DNA of 18,886 bases from Euryarchaeota archaeon UBA202 (GTDB lineage Archaea; Thermoplasmatota; E2; UBA202): contig DAQA01000039.1 in assembly GCA_002502685.1 (NCBI GenBank), positions 1 through 18,886 on the forward strand, in the 5' to 3' direction. Within the stretch, counting starts at the first letter, position 1, and each line of letters starts with the position of its first letter. A model generated the notes under the pieces. That model did no database searches and was not told the origin of the DNA. It saw only the letters and a list, made by a program, of their open reading frames with translations. Positions 1-6,465 of this stretch are shown piece by piece. Position numbers and translations under genes: made by a program.

Positions 1-648
1 TTGGGAATCATGCCACACAGCATAGAGACCAAAAGTTTTTTAAAGTGATGAGGGCACCATCCCCCGTTTTTATATTTATATACCCTCAGGGATAGATATA
101 ATGAAAGCTGGTACTGCACTTACCCATCCCCGTTCCCTTAGGTGTTGATAAAGCGTCCTATGGTGGACACACCCTGGGGGGATGAAAAACAGATAAATAC
201 CCTGGCTTCAGCACGGAGGAGGATATCCTCTTTTTTTGCCATTCCTCCTCCATCTCCTCTGTTCCCCGTATTCTCTTCTTCACTAAATTTCTAGAGAGGA
301 AGTTTTGTCTGTAGTATGGATCCAATACATTCCTGAAGTTTTTTTTTGTGTGTGTCTTCATTGGCCGTAGTAAAAAATTAATTTCTAATTAGGTGTACAC
401 GCTATTGTCCTGTTCTCGTGGGGAAGGGATATTATTCTTTTTTTTTTAGGGATGGCAGGATGTTTGTGTGATAGACCTTGATTTTGCACATGAAATAAGG
501 TGCAGTGGGATAGTATAAGTTTTTTATCCACAACTGTAAAAAAGGTATGAATCCATACAGGTGTGGAGGAGATTGTAAAACTGGAGGCTATACATATCTC
601 ATGGCATAATGGGGGTAGAGAGCAAATGCCTCTCTGCAGATTTTTCCA
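1..648. other. No supported gene (T-rich intergenic region)
   Basis: I see no convincing gene here. Bases 1-48 are open in frame 1 and end in TGA at 46-48, so they could be the last codons of a plus-strand gene entering from the left, but 15 residues cannot show this. A TATA-like stretch lies near 66-83. The plus strand carries long T runs and pyrimidine tracts, so the minus strand is purine-rich. A 67-codon minus-strand reading frame at 158-361 has no ribosome binding site or recognisable domain and is not called. Confidence 0.5.
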
Positions 649-789
649 TCATCCTGCAGTGATTTTTTTTTTTACCCTCTGCCCCCGCACTTTCCTTTTT
701 TTGTTTTTTTCCCATGTGATAAAATAGAAAGCCAGGAGGCCAAAAAAAAATATAGCGGCTAAAAATATCAATGTATCCTCACCCGTCAT
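649..789 (-). CDS. Small single-pass membrane protein (hypothetical)
   Basis: This is a 46-residue frame with one hydrophobic helix at about residues 6-26 (LIFLAAIFFFGLLAFYFITW), followed by a strongly basic tail rich in Lys and Arg (KNKKRKVRGQRVKKK). A helix followed at once by positive charge fits an N-out/C-in anchor. It starts with ATG at 789; a purine-rich AAGGGAAAA precedes the codon and a possible AGGAG lies further upstream. A symmetric TATA-like AATATATATT at 851-860 reads toward it and would give a leader of about 40 bases. The last codons run through an 11-base A tract, which could cause slippage or simply reflect low-complexity DNA. No family is recognised. The alternative is a chance frame in T-rich DNA. 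Confidence 0.4.
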   Translation of the reverse strand: MTGEDTLIFLAAIFFFGLLAFYFITWEKNKKRKVRGQRVKKKITAG

Positions 790-1634
790 TTTTCCCTTTT
801 CTCTCTCCTGTATGTTTTCTGGATGACTTTTTTATGGGTAATGCACAGATAATATATATTGGGTCACTTACTTTGAAAATAAAACTATCTTCAACATGGT
901 AAGACAACTGGAAAACATGCAAAGATTTTTATAGTCATATCTTCCCCTCCCTCTTTTGTTTTATTAATCCTTGTAGTGTTTTTATTTTTAAAAAGGGAAA
1001 CTATTGCCATCTGTATGTATAGAGCCCTATGGGGGGCACCGATGGCAAGGTTATACCTCTCAGTGGGGGATTTGGGGACAAATTACCTGTTTTTTTTCCT
1101 GGTATCTTTTCCCTTTCCCCTTCCTCCCCTGTCACCATGATGATACGGAGTCTCCTTCAAGCATAAATTTTTTTTCTGGATCCCTCTCCGTCTCTTTCGT
1201 TTTCCCAATTTTAAATAGTATTGAATTCTCTTATCTCTCTTAGAATAAAGTAGTATGAATCCTAAAAGAGATGCCGTTATACTTGCCCGCATTTTATAGT
1301 CAGAGATAAAGACCACAAAAGGGCAAAATGATTTTCTGGCATGGCCTATTATTTATGCATAAACTAGGATATAATCTTGGTTTGAGTGGCTATATCAGAA
1401 TTGGCAATCCTAAAAAACCGGGTTTCTATGTGCTCTGCATTACTGGCTTTTGGATACTTACTAGCTTATCATGAATTTTTAGTTCAGCTTCTTGGCTACT
1501 CTGATATAACACTCGGATTCATTGGCCCTGACGATGGGAATAGTCTTATCCTTAACAAGATTTGAGGCACAAAACCACAAGGTACAAAGACATACAAAAA
1601 AATATTCTCCATCCCCTAAATAATACAACAACTG
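790..1634. other. No firm gene; weak coding-like fragments
   Basis: This stretch holds no gene I can support. A minus-strand frame starting at ATG 1292 and ending at 1083 encodes a short hydrophobic stretch plus a basic tail, but has no clear ribosome binding site. On the plus strand, 1328-1474 and 1428-1565 are two overlapping short frames offset by one base. The second ends in AYHEFLVQLLGYSDITLGF and reads like the end of a membrane protein, so the pair could be a frameshifted remnant. Evidence for each is slight. Confidence 0.35.
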
Positions 1635-1642
1635 TTATAAAT
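1635..1642 (+). promoter_or_regulatory. Probable TATA box of the Ig-like surface protein gene
   Basis: TTATAAAT lies 42-49 bases before the ATG at 1684. An archaeal transcription start about 25 bases downstream would give a short leader containing GGTGGT (1676-1681), a possible Shine-Dalgarno. Assigned by pattern only. Confidence 0.4.
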
Positions 1643-1683
1643 GATAAGCCATATTGTAAACAACCCATACAAACTGGTGGTCT

Positions 1684-2994
1684 ATGACTGATAACAAAAT
1701 TTATTCCTATTTATACAAAAGAATAACCAGTATCATTATGGTATCCCTGTTCCTTGGCGTCCTCATAATCACCCCCCCTGCCTATCCCCAAGATACCACT
1801 CCTCCCCAAATTATGGATGTCCGAGATTTCCCTGACCCCGTGGAGGTAGGGGCACAAATCAATATTGACTGCACTGTCATTGACAATATTGCCGTAGCCA
1901 GCGTATCAATACTAATATTCTCCCCCATTGATCCTCCAACCAACTATTCCATGACAAAAATTCCTGACACAGCGCATGGCTACTACTTCTCCCAACAACT
2001 TAATGAACCCGGGTCCTATGCATACACCATCTGGGCACGGGATCCCACAGGAAACACAAATCATTCCATTGAATATTACTTCACCGTGGAGGACCTCGTT
2101 CCACCAGAAGTCGATCTCATTTATCCCAATGGTGGTGAAATTGTCAATGGAACGGTAACCATCCAATGGACTGCTACTGATGACTTTGACCCCAATCTTG
2201 ATGGAAGCATTACTATCAGATACAGTTTTGACGGGGGAGAGGTTTATCAAACTTTGGCGTCATTACTCAACAATACGGGCTTCTATAACTGGGATACCAC
2301 TGCCAATCTTGATGCAGACGCCTACAAAATCAGGGTCACTGCCACTGATGATAATGAGAACACAGGCCAGGATTCCTCTGAATCTGTCTTTACTGTTGAT
2401 AATACTCCTCCAGACACCGCACTGACTGTCACTGGAACCCTGGGTGAAAACGAATGGTACATCAATAATGTCACTGTTACCCTTACTGCCACAGATGGCA
2501 CATCCGGCATCAAATCCACCAAGTACCGGATTGATAATGGATCCTGGATAAATTATAATGGGTCATTCCCTCTCACCATGGATGGAAACCATACATTGGA
2601 ATTCTATTCCATTGACAATGGTGGCTTGATAGAGCCTACAAACGTTGAAAATGTCAAGGTTGATGTAACCCCGCCCATTGTCACATTTCATAAACCTCGA
2701 GATCGATATCTTTATATTTTTGACCGAGAAATAATTAGGTTCGTGTTAAAAACCGTGGTGATTGGAAAACTAACCATTGAAGCAAGCATCAATGAAATCG
2801 GTTCAGGTGTGGAACGGGTTAATTTTGAGGTCGATGGCGAAACCATTATTCTTGATACAGAGGAACCCTTCGAATATGAGTATGATGAACCCGCTCTTTT
2901 ACGTCATCGTCATACTTTGGGTATTGGTGCCCGTGATTTTGCGGGCCACGAGGGAAATATTACTGAACAATCTATTTGGATTCTAAATATCTAG
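1684..2994 (+). CDS. Secreted or anchored protein with tandem Ig-like and OmpL47-like domains
   Basis: This is a 436-aa exported surface protein. Residues 13-34 form a hydrophobic signal or anchor segment. Four modules follow. Residues about 38-137 and 140-240 are beta-sandwich Ig-like domains, each opening with a (T/V)PPxV-type boundary. Residues about 241-330 match the OmpL47-type repeat, with NNVTVTLTATDGTSGI, a YRIDNGSW core and GNHTLEFYSIDNGG. Residues 331-436 are an archaeal Ig-like tail with the pattern YLYIFDRE...IGKLTIEA...FEVDG...ARDFAGHEGN. There is no catalytic motif; the likely role is adhesion or display. The start follows GGTGGT at 1676-1681 and a TATA box at 1635-1642. The tail is related to the C-terminal domain of the M28-like protein at the right edge of the window. 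Many NxS/T sequons suit an exported, glycosylated protein. Confidence 0.8.
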   Translation: MTDNKIYSYLYKRITSIIMVSLFLGVLIITPPAYPQDTTPPQIMDVRDFPDPVEVGAQINIDCTVIDNIAVASVSILIFSPIDPPTNYSMTKIPDTAHGYYFSQQLNEPGSYAYTIWARDPTGNTNHSIEYYFTVEDLVPPEVDLIYPNGGEIVNGTVTIQWTATDDFDPNLDGSITIRYSFDGGEVYQTLASLLNNTGFYNWDTTANLDADAYKIRVTATDDNENTGQDSSESVFTVDNTPPDTALTVTGTLGENEWYINNVTVTLTATDGTSGIKSTKYRIDNGSWINYNGSFPLTMDGNHTLEFYSIDNGGLIEPTNVENVKVDVTPPIVTFHKPRDRYLYIFDREIIRFVLKTVVIGKLTIEASINEIGSGVERVNFEVDGETIILDTEEPFEYEYDEPALLRHRHTLGIGARDFAGHEGNITEQSIWILNI

Positions 2995-3058
2995 GTTTCC
3001 CCAATTAACTTAGCCTGATATTTGAAAACTGTAAATGCAAGCCCAACAATATGACTGG

Positions 3059-3652
3059 CTACCTGATGATAGGGGAATTTGAGATAACTGTGGTAATATG
3101 AAATTCTACTGGTCCCGTTAACATAGGGGCCCTAATAAGATGATAGGGACTCGAGTTGATGGAGACAACAGGTAATATATCCATTGTTTTTGGTTTTGGC
3201 GCCATGTGGGGTGATATACTTGTTAAATAAGAGGGTACATGACGAATGATGTAAACGGTATTTTCAACTACCCTACTTATCTCTATTGAGAATTCACTTG
3301 TTGGGCATCGACCCATAAAAGCTGCTATGACCATTTCTTGGGTGAAATCAATTTTTGGTCTCCCCCGATACTCAATATAGTTGTTTTTGCCCCTATCCTC
3401 AAATCTACGCTGAATATCTGCAGTAATCCAAACTTTCTCCCAGGTTTCTTTGTCCCGGATCACCAAATAATCTTCTTCATCCCATTGGCAATACTTTCCC
3501 TTTGCAATAGTTGTAAAGGTTTTTTCTTTATCAAATGAGGCTTGGGCATTAACAGGTGTGGCTGCTAGTGAGAGGGTTATGGGCATTGTAAGAAGCATTC
3601 CCAGGAATCCCAGTGCCACAAATATGGTTTTTATTTTATTTATTAGCTTCAT
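3059..3652 (-). CDS. Secreted PrcB-like protein
   Basis: This is a 197-aa protein with a signal peptide (residues about 7-37, hydrophobic core IFVALGFLGMLLTMPITLSL, cleavage likely after VNA). The mature part resembles PrcB C-terminal domain proteins: an opening segment IAKGKY...DYLVIRDKETWEKVW (50-75), the conserved block IDFTQEMVIAAFMGRCPT (101-118) followed by SIEISRVVE, and the closing SPYHLIRAP...PVEFH (168-185). PrcB was described as a partner of the PrtP protease in Treponema; the domain is widespread in secreted proteins of unclear role, so no enzyme activity is assigned. A good Shine-Dalgarno (AAGGAG) precedes the ATG. Its promoter carries tandem element A at 3707-3758. The gene is divergent from the PrsW-like protease gene. 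Confidence 0.7.
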   Translation of the reverse strand: MKLINKIKTIFVALGFLGMLLTMPITLSLAATPVNAQASFDKEKTFTTIAKGKYCQWDEEDYLVIRDKETWEKVWITADIQRRFEDRGKNNYIEYRGRPKIDFTQEMVIAAFMGRCPTSEFSIEISRVVENTVYIIRHVPSYLTSISPHMAPKPKTMDILPVVSINSSPYHLIRAPMLTGPVEFHITTVISNSPIIR

Positions 3653-3706
3653 ATTATCTTCTCCTTCTTACCCAAGTGAGTAAGGTACAAATTATAGTCA
3701 TCTGTT

Positions 3707-3758
3707 GCTATATAAGTGCTATCTAACAAATATCGAAACATATGGGACAAACATAGAA
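3707..3758 (-). promoter_or_regulatory. Promoter with tandem 12-bp element A (PrcB-like gene)
   Basis: Read on the minus strand: TTCTATGTTTGT (3758-3747), 9 bases, TTCGATATTTGT (3737-3726), 10 bases, then the TATA box TTATATAGC (3715-3707). The two 12-mers are direct repeats 21 bp apart, two helical turns. The same layout recurs at 5833-5884 and 6383-6434. The position just upstream of BRE/TATA suits an archaeal activator site. The predicted start near 3685-3690 leaves a leader of about 35 bases before the ATG. Confidence 0.7.
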
Positions 3759-3862
3759 AAAAAAATATATGATTAGGGTAAAAGAAGAATTCATTTTTGA
3801 TAAGCAATAATATAAAACTTTTTTTTTCCTTTTATTTAGGCACTGCTTCGATTTTAGAAAAG

Positions 3863-3870
3863 TACATAAA
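3863..3870 (+). promoter_or_regulatory. TATA box for leaderless PrsW-like gene
   Basis: TACATAAA is centred about 28 bases before the ATG at 3895, where transcription would begin. No Shine-Dalgarno precedes the ATG, so the mRNA is probably leaderless. A second TATA-like AATATAAAA lies at about 3809-3817. Confidence 0.4.
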
Positions 3871-3894
3871 CTATCCCTAAGTATTTTCCCTCCA

Positions 3895-4626
3895 ATGTTG
3901 AAATGGTTGATTCTGTTTCTTATAGCCTTCATTCCTCCCGTTATCTTCGTTATCGCTATTCGGAATGCGGAACATTACCAGCGTGAACCCTGGGCACAAA
4001 TTTTTCTGTGTTTTCTGTGGGGTGCAACAATTGCTGTCGTTGCCGCTCTTATTTTGGAAATCATCCTGGATATCCCCCTGTCTGCATCTATCCATGACTA
4101 TTCCCTCTATTCCCTCATCCTTGCCGTGATTATTGCACCCATAGTGGAAGAATTCACCAAGCCTCTCGCCCTCCGGTTAAAATCTGTAAAAAGAGAACTT
4201 CTCGAAATCGAGGATGGCTTTGTGTATGGCGCCGCTGCCGGTCTTGGTTTTTCTGCCACGGAAAACCTTCTCTATGAATCCAGTTTTTTATCTGAAGGTC
4301 TTTTTTTGTTTGTTGTCTTGGTAATTATTCGTACCATTGGGGGATGTTTCTTGCATGCATCCGCCACAGCCATGACAGGTTATGGGTATAGTAAATCCAT
4401 TATGTATGGGAAACCCCTGCTGGTAGTGTTACCCTTTTTTATCCTAGCGATATTAATGCATGGCACCTATAATTTTATTGTCTCTTTTGATCTTCTCGGG
4501 GGTGTAATTGGTATTGGAGCCGCTCTACTGTTTGCTCTCTTATGTCTCCGATATATTATTGGGAAAATACATGCCTTTGATCAAACTTCTAAGAAACTAT
4601 CCTTGGTTCAGAATTTTCCTAAATGA
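3895..4626 (+). CDS. PrsW-family intramembrane metalloprotease
   Basis: This is a 243-aa polytopic membrane protein with about seven hydrophobic segments, the usual size for the family. All PrsW signature motifs are present: EEFTK (E85, E86, K89), GFVYGAAAGLGFSATEN (108-124, with E123 and N124), a His in CFLHA (H154), and HGTYN (H189, N193). PrsW-type enzymes are putative zinc proteases; Bacillus PrsW cleaves the anti-sigma factor RsiW at site 1. In an archaeon there is no RsiW, so the substrate is unknown. The ATG lacks a Shine-Dalgarno and sits about 28 bases after a TATA-like box, suggesting leaderless expression. It is divergent from the PrcB-like gene and convergent with the thioredoxin-like gene. 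A hairpin plus T run follows the stop. Confidence 0.88.
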   Translation: MLKWLILFLIAFIPPVIFVIAIRNAEHYQREPWAQIFLCFLWGATIAVVAALILEIILDIPLSASIHDYSLYSLILAVIIAPIVEEFTKPLALRLKSVKRELLEIEDGFVYGAAAGLGFSATENLLYESSFLSEGLFLFVVLVIIRTIGGCFLHASATAMTGYGYSKSIMYGKPLLVVLPFFILAILMHGTYNFIVSFDLLGGVIGIGAALLFALLCLRYIIGKIHAFDQTSKKLSLVQNFPK

Positions 4627-4670
4627 TTTGGTGCTGTATTTTTAGAGCGATCAGTATAATTTTCTCTGGT

Positions 4671-4704
4671 GAAGAACTGAAGTTTTTCTTCCCCCAATTT
4701 TTTT
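4671..4704 (+). terminator. Hairpin plus T run after the PrsW-like gene
   Basis: GAAGAA (4671-4676) pairs with TTCTTC (4686-4691) around a 9-base loop; after CCCCAA a run of seven T follows (4698-4704). It lies between the ends of two convergent genes. In archaea the T run alone may be enough. Confidence 0.45.
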
Positions 4705-4727
4705 CATAGGGGTGCCAGGCAAAATGG

Positions 4728-5639
4728 CTAGAGGATGGATTGTTGTGGTATGGCGGCCTGGGTTTCGTCTATGTATTGGGCCAGGAACCTAAATGGCCGG
4801 GGTGTTGTCCACGGATTGTTTTGCAGATGGGGAAGCCAATGGGATACAGTTCCAATGATCATGATGTTATCTTGGGTAATATCCTCATAGGTTTGTCCAC
4901 CATGACGTTCTGAACCTTTCCATGTTGCTGTCTCCACATAAGTGTCCCCCGGGGGTATTCGAATATATTTGTCAAATGTGTAATCCAACAGGGCATAGTG
5001 AAAAGGGTCACCGTTATAGTTGTTCCACCGGGAATTAATCTCTGTCACCTGTACTCGAAGATGGCCAAAATAAGCTGCTGAATCTTCATTTGTGATACTG
5101 ACCCTAATATCAATGGCAGTATCACCTTGCCATTGGGATGACAGGTCCATCTTGAGGGGATGTACCTCCCGATTGGATAGTGTATCTATGGCTGATGCAT
5201 AACTATTTGTTTCATCTACAACCTGGTATCCCCCGTCAAGATACAGCATGGGGATATATGTATCACTAAGTTGTCGTCCTCTTTTGGCGGCAATGGTATT
5301 TAGGTCATAAACCAGGGTCACATAATAAAATGAAGATGGTGCACCTGTGGAAAACAGTTCACTCATTTTCTCGGTAGCTTGAGGACAATTTGGGCACCAG
5401 CTTACGCTTCCCAGTTCCGCAAAGACAACATGGGATTTATGCTGGCCCGTTTCCACAGGGGATATGTTTACCCCGGGGGTTGCTGGATCACTTTCCGCCC
5501 CTTTTTTATCAATTGTCTTCACAGTAATACCATCCGCATAAGTCGCTCCGTCCCTACATACCAGTATATCAGCATAACCAGCCATAAGGAGGGTAATAAT
5601 CAGTATACCTAGAGCTGCCCTGATCTTTACTTTTACCAT
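4728..5639 (-). CDS. Secreted thioredoxin-fold protein with Omp28-like C-terminal domain
   Basis: This is a 303-aa exported protein. Residues 1-33 are a signal or lipoprotein-like segment (basic start, hydrophobic ALGILIITLLMAG). After a low-complexity linker, residues about 70-165 form a thioredoxin-like domain with a redox pair in SWCPNCPQATEKM (C82, C85), then FYYVTLVYD and a YIPMLYLDGGY strand that fits the cis-Pro region. Residues about 170-290 are a beta-rich Omp28-type domain (IDIRVSITN, YFGHLRVQVTEI, HYALLDYTFDKYI, DNIMIIGTVSHW). Extracellular disulfide exchange is the inferred role. A GTG at 5648 is in frame, but GGTGA (5651-5647) sits five bases before ATG 5639, so the ATG is chosen. 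A proximal TATA (5673-5687) and the distal element B promoter (5833-5884) both point at this gene. Confidence 0.8.
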   Translation of the reverse strand: MVKVKIRAALGILIITLLMAGYADILVCRDGATYADGITVKTIDKKGAESDPATPGVNISPVETGQHKSHVVFAELGSVSWCPNCPQATEKMSELFSTGAPSSFYYVTLVYDLNTIAAKRGRQLSDTYIPMLYLDGGYQVVDETNSYASAIDTLSNREVHPLKMDLSSQWQGDTAIDIRVSITNEDSAAYFGHLRVQVTEINSRWNNYNGDPFHYALLDYTFDKYIRIPPGDTYVETATWKGSERHGGQTYEDITQDNIMIIGTVSHWLPHLQNNPWTTPRPFRFLAQYIDETQAAIPQQSIL

Positions 5640-5672
5640 ATCCCTCACCGTAACACTATAGTGATGCTTACA

Positions 5673-5687
5673 ATATTTATATATTAT
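5673..5687 (-). promoter_or_regulatory. Proximal TATA box, thioredoxin-like gene
   Basis: The minus strand reads AATAATATATAAATATT across this site, 34-48 bases before ATG 5639. It would give a leader of about 15-20 bases carrying GGTGA. Confidence 0.45.
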
Positions 5688-5832
5688 TGCATAAAAAGAT
5701 GTTTACTCCATGACCTCTAGATCATGAAATGAATTGGAGGCGCGGGGGGGAGAGAGGAGGTGATCATAAAAAAAATTAGTGAAATGGAGGAGTAATTCCT
5801 CTCTTTACCCCGCACAAGAAAAAGTTACCCGT

Positions 5833-5884
5833 GATTTATAAACTCTCTCTGACAAACATCGAAAAATATAGAACAAACATCGAA
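5833..5884 (-). promoter_or_regulatory. Promoter with tandem 12-bp element B (upstream of thioredoxin-like gene)
   Basis: Read on the minus strand: TTCGATGTTTGT (5884-5873), 9 bases, TTCGATGTTTGT (5863-5852), 10 bases, then TTATAAATC (5841-5833). Both 12-mers are identical to those of element C. The predicted start near 5812 lies about 170 bases before ATG 5639, so it would make a long leader, serve as a second promoter, or drive a short unrecognised transcript. The transposon end is 39 bp upstream of the distal repeat. Confidence 0.7.
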
Positions 5885-5913
5885 TTATCAAGGGGGTAAT
5901 ATATATATGTTTT

Positions 5914-5922
5914 CCTCTGGAT
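5914..5922 (+). repeat. Left target-site duplication (9 bp)
   Basis: CCTCTGGAT directly abuts the left inverted repeat and is identical, in the same orientation, to 17364-17372 just outside the right inverted repeat. Confidence 0.8.
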
Positions 5923-5938
5923 GGCTTTGCACAATAAA
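5923..5938 (+). repeat. Left terminal inverted repeat
   Basis: GGCTTTGCACAATAAA, exact complement of 17348-17363. Confidence 0.8.
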
Positions 5939-5953
5939 CCGTGCTAATTTGTG

Positions 5954-5970
5954 TTTTGCACAATAAATAC
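5954..5970 (+). repeat. Left subterminal repeat
   Basis: TTTTGCACAATAAATAC repeats the inverted-repeat core 29 bp inside the left end, same orientation. It shares TTTGCACAATAAATAC with the right terminal sequence and may be a second transposase-binding site. Confidence 0.65.
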
Positions 5971-6196
5971 CTTTTTATACATTAAATTCAAGTTATAACA
6001 AGTTACCCCTACTATTATATGGTGAAATTCAACTATTAATAAAAGCATTAAAGGAAAATAGGCATAGATTTCCGTATAAAAGAATAGTTTTACAATATTA
6101 AATTAGAACTTACCAATTGGCAATAATGCTATAACTATATTATTTCTCATTCCAGTAGTTGAAAATTGAGGGGGGTTAGGTGTTGGAGTTGAAAAA

Positions 6197-6277
6197 ATGG
6201 AAAAGAGAAAAATAATCCCTTTTTCATTTTTTGCCACCTTGCCTCCCTCAGCTTTTATATCAAGCTGTGACTTATAA
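6197..6277 (+). pseudogene. 26-codon signal-peptide-like fragment with duplicated start region
   Basis: The 22 bases at 6183-6204, beginning TTGGAGTTGAAAAAATGG, recur exactly at 6452-6473, where they form the ribosome binding site and start codon of the giant peptidase gene. Here the frame reads MEKRKIIPFSFFATLPPSAF and stops after 26 codons. It resembles the start of an exported protein cut short, so I read it as the remnant of a paralogous or earlier 5' end. It could also be a translated short upstream ORF. The remainder of 5970-6380 shows nothing else I can identify. Confidence 0.35.
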
Positions 6278-6382
6278 GGGTTATCCCAATATTTTATTGA
6301 GATTAGTCAATAGTTCAAACAACTGGGTTATTTCATGGGACAGTCATTTAAAGATTTTGTTTCAATTTATTATTCTAAATTT

Positions 6383-6434
6383 TTCGATGTTTGTTCCACA
6401 ATGTTCGATGTTTGTCAGAAATCTATTATAAACT
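6383..6434 (+). promoter_or_regulatory. Promoter with tandem 12-bp element C (giant peptidase gene)
   Basis: TTCGATGTTTGT (6383-6394), 9 bases, TTCGATGTTTGT (6404-6415), 10 bases, then TATA box TTATAAACT (6426-6434). Spacings are identical to elements A and B. The TATA box starts 40 bases before ATG 6466, leaving a short leader that contains GGAG (6454-6457). This copy lies inside the transposon, while A and B are outside. Confidence 0.75.
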
Positions 6435-6465
6435 AAGGATTTATTATATTTTTGGAGTTGAAAAA

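Noticed and set aside
459..467. GATGTTTGT resembling half of the tandem promoter element
   Set aside because: Only nine bases match, there is no second copy 21 bp away and no TATA box at the right distance.
634..673. CTGCAG...CTGCAG hairpin followed by T11, a possible plus-strand terminator
   Set aside because: No plus-strand gene ends nearby, and the T run reads as Lys codons of the minus-strand small membrane protein.
5755..5764. GGAGGTGATC, identical to the end of a 16S rRNA anti-Shine-Dalgarno complement
   Set aside because: Only an 11-codon frame follows; no 16S-like sequence surrounds it, so it is neither an rRNA end nor a supported start.
5928..5970. Repeated TTTGCACAATAAA as a possible CRISPR or satellite repeat
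   Set aside because: Only two copies occur at this end and they match the complement of the right end of the element, so they are transposon-end repeats.
6391..6465. N-terminal extension of the giant peptidase from ATG 6391
   Set aside because: It translates through the tandem promoter element and TATA box; ATG 6466 has GGAG at proper spacing and begins a normal signal peptide.
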